From the NCBI RefSeq assembly GCF_023231945.1, contig NZ_JAJLJH010000001.1, forward strand, positions 124,001 through 188,000: 64,000 bases of DNA, given 5' to 3'. This DNA comes from Scleromatobacter humisilvae. GTDB lineage: Bacteria; Pseudomonadota; Gammaproteobacteria; Burkholderiales; Burkholderiaceae_C. Below the pieces are notes generated by a model. That model did not search any database. It worked only from the letters and a program-made list of their open reading frames with translations, and was not told the origin of the DNA. Position 1 is the first letter of the stretch; each line of letters starts with the position of its first letter. This document shows, piece by piece, positions 35,024 through 42,817 of this stretch. The translations under genes and the position numbers were made by a program.

Positions 35024-35794
35024 ATGGCCGACAAAGCCGCTTCAACGGATCTGGCGCAGGCGGGTGAGCCGGTCATGACCCCGCGTCCCCCGTTCAGCGA
35101 TCACCAGGTCTTCGTGTCTCTGCTGCCGCACATGAAGGCGTACGCCCGCAAGGGTCTGCACGAATACAAGACCGGGCAAAACGGAGGCACTTTCAGCGCC
35201 ACCGCTTTGGAGCAGTATTCGGCTCAGGTTCTAGAGCGCGTCGACGCGCTGGACAGCTGCATCTCATCGCTGCGCCTGGCGCTGAGCTTCATCGAGGATC
35301 TGGACCGGGCACATTCCCGCGTCATCGAGCTCTACAGGTACCACCACGAGAACTTCCTGCTTCGCCTCACCGGCGTCGTGGATCGCGCGTACCGACTCGT
35401 AGGTGCGTCGTTAATGATGAGCGCGAAGGATTTGGAGAAAGTCGGTTCGAACAAGCTCGTTGATCGAGCCGTCGTCACTGACTACCCGGACGTCCACGGT
35501 GCCCTAAAGACACTGGCCGATACCGCGGCAGCGCACAAGAATGACAGGAACATGGTCGCCCACTCGGCGGCCTACTCCACCCGTGAACTTGGGCTGTTCA
35601 CCGCCGTAACCACAATGAATCTGGGGCTCAAGGGGATCGATCTCGACGAGCTCATGGAGCACTATTTCTCCAATGGCGCGGTCAGCATGGTCGCGCTCAT
35701 CGGCGAGATGGTGCGGGGCATCGAGGAGCTGCTAAGTACGCTGGCGCCAATCTACGCCGCCGTCACCAGAGGCACACCCCATGGATCTGTTTGA
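35024..35794 (+). CDS. HEPN-like protein, possible ribonuclease
   Basis: A 256-residue all-helical protein. Residues 175-180, RNMVAH, give the R-x4-H motif of HEPN ribonucleases within a helix after KTLADTAAAHKND. An earlier segment (YRYHHENFLLRLTGVVDRAYRLVGA, split here at residues 105-128) resembles the Cthe_2314-type HEPN family. Start 35024 follows GAGGG; an in-frame GTG four codons earlier is possible. It is paired with the protease gene and followed by an overlapping truncated frame. RNA cleavage is predicted from the motif only. Confidence 0.62.
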   Translation: MADKAASTDLAQAGEPVMTPRPPFSDHQVFVSLLPHMKAYARKGLHEYKTGQNGGTFSATALEQYSAQVLERVDALDSCISSLRLALSFIEDLDRAHSRVIELYRYHHENFLLRLTGVVDRAYRLVGASLMMSAKDLEKVGSNKLVDRAVVTDYPDVHGALKTLADTAAAHKNDRNMVAHSAAYSTRELGLFTAVTTMNLGLKGIDLDELMEHYFSNGAVSMVALIGEMVRGIEELLSTLAPIYAAVTRGTPHGSV

Positions 35795-35936
35795 CGATGC
35801 TCCCTCGGACGCGCCGCAGGCTGTTGCCGGCCTGGTCGGCCCGCGGCGCAACGTCGTGGTCGGTCGAAGCCGCAGTGCTACATGTAGAACCCGTACCGGA
35901 TCTGCGGCGTGTCGCCGTCCTCGAGGTACTTCATGA
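35781..35936 (+). pseudogene. Truncated third gene of the protease-HEPN operon
   Basis: An ATG at 35781 inside the end of the HEPN gene opens a 51-codon frame beginning MDLFDDAPSDAPQAVAG, a typical start for a larger protein. After about 35 codons it runs into the 3' end of the convergent Argonaute gene (stop at 35878) and ends at 35934-35936. The 14-bp overlap with the HEPN stop looks like normal operon coupling, so this may be the N-terminal stub of a lost gene, cut off where the Argonaute module joined. Confidence 0.4.
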
Positions 35937-37299
35937 TCTCGCCGACCTTTCGTGCGCAGCCAAGGGTCACGGGGTATTTGCCGTCGAACTGGGTGTTGTT
36001 CCAGTTCATCTTGGTGAGCCCCAGGATCTCTTTGGCGATGAAGGATGGAGACTCCTCCGAGCGAACGATGCGCAACTCCAGCGGCTGGGGGATGTAGAGA
36101 CCGGTGTACGTCTGGTAGTACCAGACCGAACCACGCGTGTAAAGGATGTGCCTCGACTCGTCGATCTCGACCCGCGTGCCGCGGTACGGCGGGTAAAGCC
36201 CATCCCGGAACAGGCGCAACTTCGAATCCATCACCGTCACCAGGTCCACGGTGTCGATCCGCAAGTCGCGCGCGGCCCGCGTGAGGCCGTCGATCTCGTC
36301 GGGGGAGAAGTTCGACGACTTGTGGACGACGATCCGCGCCGGATAGGCACGCAGCGCGACCCGGTATTCGTTGAGGGCTGCCGTCAGGAGGTCGTAGGCC
36401 TGGTTGGCGGTGAGATGCGGCACGCGGTCGTCACGCGACATGTCGATCGGCGTCCCCCGAAGGATAAGCCCGTTGCCCAACTCGTCGAAGATCTGCGCAA
36501 GGCTAGTGTTCAGCACCTGCCTGTCCCGACTGCGATAAAACGCGATGCCCACCGCGCAGGAGGTGGGCCGGTGCTCGTCGGCCTCGAGCTTCCAGGGTAC
36601 GCGAGGACCTGCCTTGTAGTACACGGCCGTGCAGAAGTTCCAGGCCTTCGTAGCGTCGTCCTGCTGGCCCCTCTTGTTGCTCTCCAGCGATCCCGCCCGC
36701 ATGAGCTGAAGCGGCTTCCCGAGATGCATCGCCCGGGCCTTTAGTGCCCGCCTGAAGTTCAGTTCGGATGTCACCTCGACGCTGGCGTCCAGGGTTTCCT
36801 CGCCTGCGCCCCTCGTGTTCGTCGCGACCGCCTTAAACAACGCATCAGGGATGACGCAGACGATGACGTCGACGGGCCGGTTCTGAGCAAGGAACTTGAT
36901 GTGCTCGTAATAGAGGTCGATGGCTTTGGTCACGCGATCCCACCGGTCGGCGATAGCGACTATCTCGTCGATCTCGCTTTTCTTGATGGTTCGCGCAAGG
37001 TCAGCGCTGAATTTCAGTACCGCGTCGAACCCGTGACCCAGGTTCACGCCGGGAAACCCGATGCGCAAGTTGGGCTGGTTCGCGTCCGGGTCTCCCGGGA
37101 TCTCTGCCGAGCACTTTGTCACCCAGCGACTCAACGCCTCGTTGCAGGTGGCACTCCCGACACCTCCCAGAATGACGTCGCTCCGCCGGGTCCCCATAGA
37201 CCGGTCAAACGCACCGAATGCCGCGATGCCGCGACGGGGGCAAACGTGGTCACCGTTGGCGAACTGGAGCCGGGGTTCCGCGATGTGCTCAAGCTTCAT
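35878..37299 (-). CDS. Short prokaryotic Argonaute (MID-PIWI), catalytically inactive
   Basis: A 473-residue protein with the short-pAgo layout. N-terminal EPRLQFANGDHVCPRRGIAAFGAFD is the family-typical opening. The MID domain spans about 75-215 (RPVDVIVCVIPDALF). The PIWI domain spans about 218-473 (WNFCTAVYYKAGPRVPW, CAVGIAFYRS, RIVVHKSSNF, TLGCARKVGEIM, ending IRYGFYM). PAZ and N domains are absent. Where active PIWI domains have Asp, this protein has Ala253 (VGIAFY) and Ser328/329 (VHKSS), so slicing is not expected. It should act as a guide-loaded sensor. Its ATG overlaps the partner stop (ATGA). Confidence 0.88.
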   Translation of the reverse strand: MKLEHIAEPRLQFANGDHVCPRRGIAAFGAFDRSMGTRRSDVILGGVGSATCNEALSRWVTKCSAEIPGDPDANQPNLRIGFPGVNLGHGFDAVLKFSADLARTIKKSEIDEIVAIADRWDRVTKAIDLYYEHIKFLAQNRPVDVIVCVIPDALFKAVATNTRGAGEETLDASVEVTSELNFRRALKARAMHLGKPLQLMRAGSLESNKRGQQDDATKAWNFCTAVYYKAGPRVPWKLEADEHRPTSCAVGIAFYRSRDRQVLNTSLAQIFDELGNGLILRGTPIDMSRDDRVPHLTANQAYDLLTAALNEYRVALRAYPARIVVHKSSNFSPDEIDGLTRAARDLRIDTVDLVTVMDSKLRLFRDGLYPPYRGTRVEIDESRHILYTRGSVWYYQTYTGLYIPQPLELRIVRSEESPSFIAKEILGLTKMNWNNTQFDGKYPVTLGCARKVGEIMKYLEDGDTPQIRYGFYM

Positions 37300-38777
37300 A
37301 GCGAGTCGAACAGGCCATTGGAATCGCCTTCGTCATCAGACCTTTCCCGGGACGGGAGCCATGAGTCATCAGGCAAGTGCGGGTGGTTCGGGAACGACAC
37401 AACGTCAGCGAATGCCAGCGAAGTGGCGGGCCCCTTTGCCGAGTCGAAGAAATCGTCTTGATCCAGGCTGGACAACCAGGAGTTCAGGAACCTGAAGTGG
37501 TCGGCCACCGTGCGATTCACCTCCTGCCGCTTCAACCAAGCGAGGTTTGCGTCGGCATAGGCCGACCGCCTGAAATCAACGCCAAAACTGAAGTGCCAAT
37601 CCGGCGTGATCGCGACGTACCACCTCCCGGCGCTGAGAATGAAGTCAGCGCTGAACGCGAAATGCTTGCAGAGGAAGGTCTTACTCGGGTCTTTGCGGTT
37701 CAGCTTGCGCTCATAGACGCGTCGTGTCGACGCGCGCTGGCCAAACCAGGACTCTTCACGGAGGTTGTCCCCTTCGTTCCGCGGGACAAAGATGAAGAGG
37801 TTGTCCTCGTGCATCCACTGCACCTTGTGCCTGTACAACTTCTGCTGCAGCGTGAGGCGCAGCAGGGACTTGAAGACGCGTTCTCGGTCCTCATCCAACC
37901 CGTAAAACTCACGCGGATGGAGAGGCGTCACCGTCCCCACCTCGATCACCTTAGCGAAGGGCCCTTGGGCATCGTCGAGTGGATGAAACGTGATCAGTTG
38001 GCGGCTGAAAACTTCGAAGTCGGACGGTGGTCGCAGGTCAAACGCCTGGAGGGCCTCCCTGACCATCTTTCGGCCGCCGCGGCCTCTTCGGCCCTTGGAG
38101 GGCTCGATGTCAAGCCTCAGGTCGGCGATGTAGAGCGTCAAGGGGAATGAGATCTCGATCAGGTTGAGATTCACGCGCTGTGACGGCGAATCGGGCGGAT
38201 CGAAATCATCCTCGCTGAGCCCCCGGGCCAAGCCGCCACGCATGTACTCGCGGATGACTTCGAGCGCTGCCGCAAGCTGCTTGGGGCCGACCTCTGCCGC
38301 AGCCCCGCACAGGTCGCGATAGTCGAGGATGTCGTCTGTCGCGTTGAGCTTAACCCGGCCGCCTGACGCGCGATCGATGGCGTCCTGCGAGTAGCTGCCT
38401 TGCCGTCGACTCAGCACGTAGATGATGAGTCGCTGGTACTTCTTGTCGAGCCCATGATCCAAGAACGTCTTGATCGTGTCCCTGACCTTGTCCAGGTTGG
38501 ACGTGGCGGTGACCTGGATAGCGACGCCGGCCTTGTCGTCCGCAAGGTCGATGCCCGGAAAGTTCGCCTTTTCCGCGGCGTTCAGGTTGCGCAAGTCGCG
38601 CCACCCATAGATCTCCCCGAACACGCCGAGCATCAGGTTTTCACAAACCTTGTTGATGTCGTACATCTGCATCGCAGATGCTGCCTCCACCTCGGTCGCC
38701 AACTGCGACAGCGCGGTACGAAATTCGTTAAGCAGATCGAGGTGTTTCAAGTGGTCCTTGGTTCGCCGCCGATACAA
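37296..38777 (-). CDS. SMEK-APAZ effector partner of the short Argonaute
   Basis: A 493-residue protein. Residues 1-180 match the SMEK-type N-terminal domain: ENLMLGVFGEIYGWRDLRNLN, NFPGIDLADDKAGVAIQVTAT. Candidate PD-(D/E)XK-like residues are Glu46, Asp77, Gln88 and Lys97. From about 200 to 440 it resembles APAZ: HFAFSADFILSAGRWYVAI, then an Asn-containing helix EVNRTVADHFRFLNSWL. APAZ partners bind short pAgos and carry the effector domain. It starts at TTG (38777); no ATG is available between the upstream TGA and this codon. First gene of the operon. Confidence 0.78.
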   Translation of the reverse strand: MYRRRTKDHLKHLDLLNEFRTALSQLATEVEAASAMQMYDINKVCENLMLGVFGEIYGWRDLRNLNAAEKANFPGIDLADDKAGVAIQVTATSNLDKVRDTIKTFLDHGLDKKYQRLIIYVLSRRQGSYSQDAIDRASGGRVKLNATDDILDYRDLCGAAAEVGPKQLAAALEVIREYMRGGLARGLSEDDFDPPDSPSQRVNLNLIEISFPLTLYIADLRLDIEPSKGRRGRGGRKMVREALQAFDLRPPSDFEVFSRQLITFHPLDDAQGPFAKVIEVGTVTPLHPREFYGLDEDRERVFKSLLRLTLQQKLYRHKVQWMHEDNLFIFVPRNEGDNLREESWFGQRASTRRVYERKLNRKDPSKTFLCKHFAFSADFILSAGRWYVAITPDWHFSFGVDFRRSAYADANLAWLKRQEVNRTVADHFRFLNSWLSSLDQDDFFDSAKGPATSLAFADVVSFPNHPHLPDDSWLPSRERSDDEGDSNGLFDSL

Positions 38778-38792
38778 CCAGTTTATCAGGCT

Positions 38793-38808
38793 CTGTATGC
38801 GTATACAG
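38793..38808. promoter_or_regulatory. Palindrome over the probable Argonaute operon promoter
   Basis: CTGTAT (38793-38798) and ATACAG (38803-38808) form a perfect inverted repeat around GCGT, 15 bp upstream of the TTG start. On the minus strand a TTGAGA box (38827-38822) and TATACG (38805-38800), 16 bp apart, make a plausible sigma-70 promoter whose -10 element lies inside the palindrome. Confidence 0.5.
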
Positions 38809-39342
38809 TTGGTTGCGTGCTCTCAATAGGCTGCCGTTCGACGACCCGCGGGCGAACTCGCCGAAGCGCCGGCTGGATGCTAGCGAGAAGCTCGCATCGG
38901 CCTGCGTGCCGGCCGCGCTGTATGCGTCGCCCATCATCCCGCGGGTCAACGACCGCGAGTTAAGCGCCGGCGAGGCCGCGGCCGCGCGTGGAGCTACGTC
39001 TGCTCTGCAGCGACTGGAGTCCTCCCCACATTTGCTTCCACCGTCGGCTCAAGTACCAAAAGCGGCCCCTGTCACGCCTTGCAGTCACGTCTCCACTGAT
39101 TCGCAGGACAACTGCCGCCACCTTGTCTCAGGCCGCACGGCGAGCAACCCCGGACGGCGAGCGTGCTGTCTGCCAACGCCCCGCATGCTCGACTGATCCT
39201 TGACGAGCGCGGCCATCGACCGGTGGAACGACACGCAGGGCGTCGCGTCCCGCCTCACACACAGAAATTCCCGCAAGCCCCGTGACACGCCCGACGCACC
39301 TGCCGACGGCGCTCCGTCAGCAACGTGTTGCCCTCCCCATGG
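38809..39342. other. Island right flank without a supported gene
   Basis: About 530 bp. Short frames occur on both strands (for example 38813-39196 plus and 38728-38949 minus), but none resembles a protein family or has a convincing ribosome site, and base composition is uneven. No tRNA, integrase or transposase remnant was recognised. It is best read as eroded DNA at the island edge. Confidence 0.5.
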
Positions 39343-39636
39343 AACGAGTTCGACTCGGAGTACAAATGCCGAGTGTTGGACACGAACCGATTTCACTCCC
39401 GATGCAGTGAGTTCATCTCCGAGTCCAACCGATTCGACTCCGGGAGCAACCCGTTCATCTCCGAGTCGAACTCACTGATGTCCGGATGGAACTCGTTTGA
39501 CTCCAGCATCACTGAGTTCATCTGGCGCATGAACCGACGCCCCAAAAAGGGGCGGCAGTTCATCTCCGAGTCCAACCAGTTCCTCTCCGGGTACAACCGG
39601 GTTCTCTCGGAGTCCAACCCGTTCATCCTGGCGTGA
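39343..39636. repeat. Array of fourteen 21-bp degenerate repeats
   Basis: Fourteen consecutive 21-bp units fill 294 bp exactly in register (units begin at 39343, 39364, 39385 and so on to 39616). The plus-strand consensus is roughly AAC-nnG-TTC-nnC-TCC-GAG-TCC. Units at 39406, 39448 and 39553 are the best matches; unit 10 (39532) is altered and holds the hairpin CGCCCC-AAAAA-GGGGCG (39538-39554). Both strands stay open across it. On the plus strand it reads as a heptad N-x-F-x-S-(E/G)-S from GTG 39325 to TGA 39636. It is unclear whether it acts as protein, RNA or DNA. Confidence 0.85.
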
Positions 39637-39699
39637 ACTTCGAGGCATTTCGGGCCCCAAGGCATCCCCTGGTTTGCTCGGCGGCCGCCCTCGAGGCGC

Positions 39700-39830
39700 C
39701 CGCGACGCCGCCGTCGCCAGGATCGTCGCCGTCCGCAACGCGGGGAAACAGGCCGCCGGCGAGGTCGATGGCCACGGCCCGCTCGACGCCTTGCTCCAGC
39801 ACGCCCGCGATCACGTGCAACTCGAGCCCC
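39700..39830 (-). pseudogene. Decayed copy of the 3' end of an FtsX-type permease gene
   Basis: Minus-strand translation gives LELHVIAGVLEQGVERAVAID and then GGLFPRV, matching FELHVTAGVLWQGLKWALAIG and GGLFPAV at the C terminus of the intact permease at 40300-41616. The nucleotide similarity continues for about 130 bp, but an extra A (CGGGGAAACAGG versus CGGGGAACAGG) shifts the frame. It is therefore a non-functional partial duplicate or the relic of a paralogue, in the same orientation as the intact gene. Confidence 0.72.
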
Positions 39831-40042
39831 TCGTCGACCCGGGCGTGCGCGTGCCGGGCGCGATCTCGGCGTGCGACGCGCCGCGGCGCGAGGTCGACAC
39901 CGCGGGCAGCCAAGTGGATGTCGACGCGCAGAGAGTCGACGACGCACCAGGGCGCATCGGCCGTCGCCGATCAGGAATTCCCCACACGCCGGATCCAGCA
40001 AGCCCGATCCCCGGGCCGCGCGGCGCTGGCCAGAATCGAAGG

Positions 40043-40285
40043 ATGGAACTGGAATTCTCGCGCGGCGAGCTGGCCATCCTTCACTGCTTGCGCGACGGCG
40101 ACGACCCCTGCGACAGGGTCCGCGGCCGGGACCCCGCCGGCTTCGACCGCGACATCGAGCGGCTGCTGCAGCTCGGCATGATCCAGCGCTCCGGTCGACG
40201 ACTCGCCCTGACGCTCGAAGGGCTGGAGCAGCTCGACGCGCCCCGGAACTCCGGCCCGATGCCGCTCGACGACTACGACGTCTAG
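40043..40285 (+). CDS. Small hypothetical protein, winged-helix-like
   Basis: An 80-residue protein: MELEFSRGELAILHCLRDGDD, then DIERLLQLGMIQRSGRRLALTLEGLEQLD. The helix-turn-strand order resembles a mini winged helix as in small MarR/DUF proteins. No family is assigned. It converges with the ABC permease gene, ending 14 bp from it. Codon use is core-like. Confidence 0.5.
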   Translation: MELEFSRGELAILHCLRDGDDPCDRVRGRDPAGFDRDIERLLQLGMIQRSGRRLALTLEGLEQLDAPRNSGPMPLDDYDV

Positions 40286-40299
40286 CCGCGCGCCCGGCT

Positions 40300-41616
40300 T
40301 CAGAGTTCCCGCAACGCCGCGGTCACCGGCATCGTCGCCGCCCGCACGGCGGGGAACAGGCCGCCGATGAAGCCGATGGCCAGCGCCCATTTCAGGCCCT
40401 GCCACAGCACGCCCGCGGTCACGTGCAGCTCGAAGCTGAGCTTGCCGACGGTGCCCGCGGCCATGGTCGAGGCGGCGTAGCCGTTGAACAGCAGCCAGGC
40501 CAGGGCTCCTCCGAGGATGCCGCCCAGCAACGCGAGCAGCATCGTCTCGAGCAGGATCGCCACGACCACCGGCAGGCCGGCGAAGCCGATGGCGCGCAGC
40601 GTGGCGATCTCGCGCGCGCGCGCCGCGACCGCCGCGAACATCGTGTTGAGCGCGCCGAACATCGCGCCGATGGCCATGATCGAGCCGACGATGATGCCGA
40701 TGGCGCGGATCACCGTGACCGTGCCCTCGGACTGCTTGCTGAAGAAGTCCAGCGTGGTGCTGGCGTCGATCTTGAGCTGCGGGTTGGCCTCGAGCGCGGC
40801 CTTGAACGGCGCGAAGCCGTTCGCGTCGGCCAGGCGCACCGTGACGGAGTTGCGGCTGCTGCCGCGCTCGTAGGTCTCGGCCACGACGTTGGCGTCGGCC
40901 CAGATCTCCGATTCGAGCGCGTCGCCGCTGGCGAACACGCCGGCCACCGTCCACGCCTGGCTGCCCAGGCGGATCGTGTGGCCGGGCACGAGCCCCGCGA
41001 ACTGGCGCGCGGCACCGCGGCCGACGATCAGTTCGCGCAGGCCGGGCTTGAAGCGTTGGCCGTCGACGATGTGCACCTGCGGTCGCACGGCCCAGGCCTC
41101 GTCGCCGACGCCGCGCAGCTGCACGCTGCCCTCCTCGTCCGGGCCGCCGCCGATGATGGGCAGGTTGGCCGCGACGACCAGTTCGGGCGAGGCCAGCGGC
41201 TCGCCCTTGGCGTCGCGCGCGATGCCGGGCGTCTGCGCGATCTGCAGCACGCTGTCGCGATCCAGTCCGGAGGCGACTTCGGCGGCCGAGGCGCCGCGCA
41301 GCACGATGGCGGTGTCGAGGCTGCCCGTCTTGCGCAGCGTCTCGGCGTAGCCCTCGGCCATCGCCAGCATCGCGACGAGCACGCCCACCACGCCGGCGAT
41401 GCCCACGACGATGACGGCCGACGAGCCCAGGCGCTGGCCCAGCGTGCTGATGCCGACGCTGGCGACGGACATCGCGCGCCGCCCCGAGCGCGTGGCCGCG
41501 AGCCAGGCCGCGAACAGCGCGGTGAGCACGAGCGCGCCCTGCCAGGGCAGCATCACCCAGACCACCAGCACGACGGCCAGCAGCAGGATCAGCAACAAGG
41601 TCACGGAGATCTTCAT
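40300..41616 (-). CDS. ABC exporter permease, MacB/FtsX type (2)
   Basis: A 438-residue permease with an FtsX-like topology: an N-terminal hydrophobic region (residues 1-105, two or three segments), a large periplasmic domain (about 106-305), and three C-terminal helices (VIRAIGIIVGSIMAIGAMFG to the end). The ATG at 41616 is chosen because upstream codons overlap the preceding gene region. Last gene of the adaptor-ATPase-permease-permease operon. Substrate unknown. Confidence 0.88.
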   Translation of the reverse strand: MKISVTLLLILLLAVVLVVWVMLPWQGALVLTALFAAWLAATRSGRRAMSVASVGISTLGQRLGSSAVIVVGIAGVVGVLVAMLAMAEGYAETLRKTGSLDTAIVLRGASAAEVASGLDRDSVLQIAQTPGIARDAKGEPLASPELVVAANLPIIGGGPDEEGSVQLRGVGDEAWAVRPQVHIVDGQRFKPGLRELIVGRGAARQFAGLVPGHTIRLGSQAWTVAGVFASGDALESEIWADANVVAETYERGSSRNSVTVRLADANGFAPFKAALEANPQLKIDASTTLDFFSKQSEGTVTVIRAIGIIVGSIMAIGAMFGALNTMFAAVAARAREIATLRAIGFAGLPVVVAILLETMLLALLGGILGGALAWLLFNGYAASTMAAGTVGKLSFELHVTAGVLWQGLKWALAIGFIGGLFPAVRAATMPVTAALREL

Positions 41617-41629
41617 GATGGTGAGCCCT

Positions 41630-42796
41630 TCAACGGCGCGCGAGCGCATCGACGATGTTCAGGCGCATGGCGCTCCACGCCGGCACCGCGCCCACCAGCA
41701 GGCCGATCGCCAGCATCAGCGCAATGCCCAGCCCCCAGCTGCCCGCGCCGACCGGGGCCAGCGACAGCATGCCCTTGCTGCCGTGGCTGATCAGCGGAAT
41801 GATCGGCTCGGCCAGGCCGATGCCGATGACGCCGCCCAGCACCAGCAGCAGCACCGACTCGGCCAGCACCATCGCGAGCACGCTGTTGCCGGAAAAGCCG
41901 ATCGTCTTCAACACCGCGAGCTCGCCGGTGCGCTCGCGCACGGCCTGCATCATCGTGTTGCCCGCCAGCAGCATCAGCGTGAAGAAGACGGCGCCCATGA
42001 TGGACGTGACGATGAGCCCGATGTCGGCGAGCTGCTTCATCCAGCTGGCGGTGGCCGCCTGTTCGGTCTGCGTGCGCGTCTCGTGGTCGGAGTTGGCCGA
42101 CAGCGCGTCGATGGCCTTGGCCACGCGGTCGGCCTGGTTGACGTCGCCGACCTTGGTCACGTACCAGCCGACCCCGCCGCGGTTGTAGGGCGTGGTGTCG
42201 TCGAAGTAGGCCCAGTGCAGCAGCAGCAGCTGGTCGAAGAAGCCGGCCGCCTTCTTGTCGGTGGAGTGGATGATGCCGCTGACGTCGAACACCCAGTTCT
42301 TGCTGCCGGACTTGTCCGGGAAGATGGTCGACTGCATCGGGATGCGGTCGCCCACCTTCCAGTGGTAGCGCGCCGCGAGGCCCTCGCCGATCAGCACGCC
42401 GGTGCGCGCGCCGGCGAAGGCCTTGCGGTCGGCGTCGCTGACCTCCATCTCCGGATAGACGTCGAGATAGTTCGGCGCCACCGCGAAGCTGAAGACCTGG
42501 TTGTGCGGATCCTTGTACGCGCCGCCGAACCAGTTGGCGTAGGTGACGATCTTCGCGCCCGGCACCTGCTGCATGCGCGCCTCGAGCGACTGCGGCAGCA
42601 GCTGGATGAACGACAGCCGCGAGCCGGTCTGCAGGCGCTGCGCGCCGTTGGCGCTCTGGCCGGCCTGGTCGAACGAGGTGCGCACGGCATCGAGCAGGCC
42701 GAACAGCAGGAACGCCGCGACGATGGACACGAGCGTGAGCACCGTGCGCGTCTTGCGCCGGAACAGCGAGGCCCAGATCAGGTGCAGGTATTTCAT
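41630..42796 (-). CDS. ABC exporter permease, MacB/FtsX type (1)
   Basis: A 388-residue permease: one N-terminal helix (residues 15-37, [21 protein letters not shown]), a MacB-type periplasmic core (about 40-260) and three C-terminal helices (from [21 protein letters not shown]). With its downstream homologue (40300-41616) it would form a heterodimeric permease served by the ATPase encoded at 42818. Confidence 0.9.
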   Translation of the reverse strand: MKYLHLIWASLFRRKTRTVLTLVSIVAAFLLFGLLDAVRTSFDQAGQSANGAQRLQTGSRLSFIQLLPQSLEARMQQVPGAKIVTYANWFGGAYKDPHNQVFSFAVAPNYLDVYPEMEVSDADRKAFAGARTGVLIGEGLAARYHWKVGDRIPMQSTIFPDKSGSKNWVFDVSGIIHSTDKKAAGFFDQLLLLHWAYFDDTTPYNRGGVGWYVTKVGDVNQADRVAKAIDALSANSDHETRTQTEQAATASWMKQLADIGLIVTSIMGAVFFTLMLLAGNTMMQAVRERTGELAVLKTIGFSGNSVLAMVLAESVLLLVLGGVIGIGLAEPIIPLISHGSKGMLSLAPVGAGSWGLGIALMLAIGLLVGAVPAWSAMRLNIVDALARR

Positions 42797-42817
42797 GGCT
42801 GGCTCCCTGCGCCGGCG

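Noticed and set aside
36051-36560. Catalytically active (slicing) PIWI domain
   Set aside because: Catalytic Asp positions are Ala253 and Ser328/329, as in inactive short Argonautes.
35791-36744. 317-codon plus-strand frame antisense to the Argonaute gene
   Set aside because: Composition is a shadow of the minus-strand gene and no domain is recognisable.
38813-39196. 127-codon frame in the island flank
   Set aside because: Low-complexity translation, no ribosome site, no family resemblance; left as non-coding.
39538-39554. Hairpin CGCCCC/GGGGCG as a terminator
   Set aside because: The A/T run is in the loop, not after the stem.
39343-39636. CRISPR array
   Set aside because: The repeated units are contiguous 21-mers without unique spacers, and no cas genes are present.
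39393-40001. 202-codon minus-strand frame through the 21-bp array and permease relic
   Set aside because: Open only because the repeat period is a multiple of three and the DNA is GC-rich; it joins two unrelated segments.
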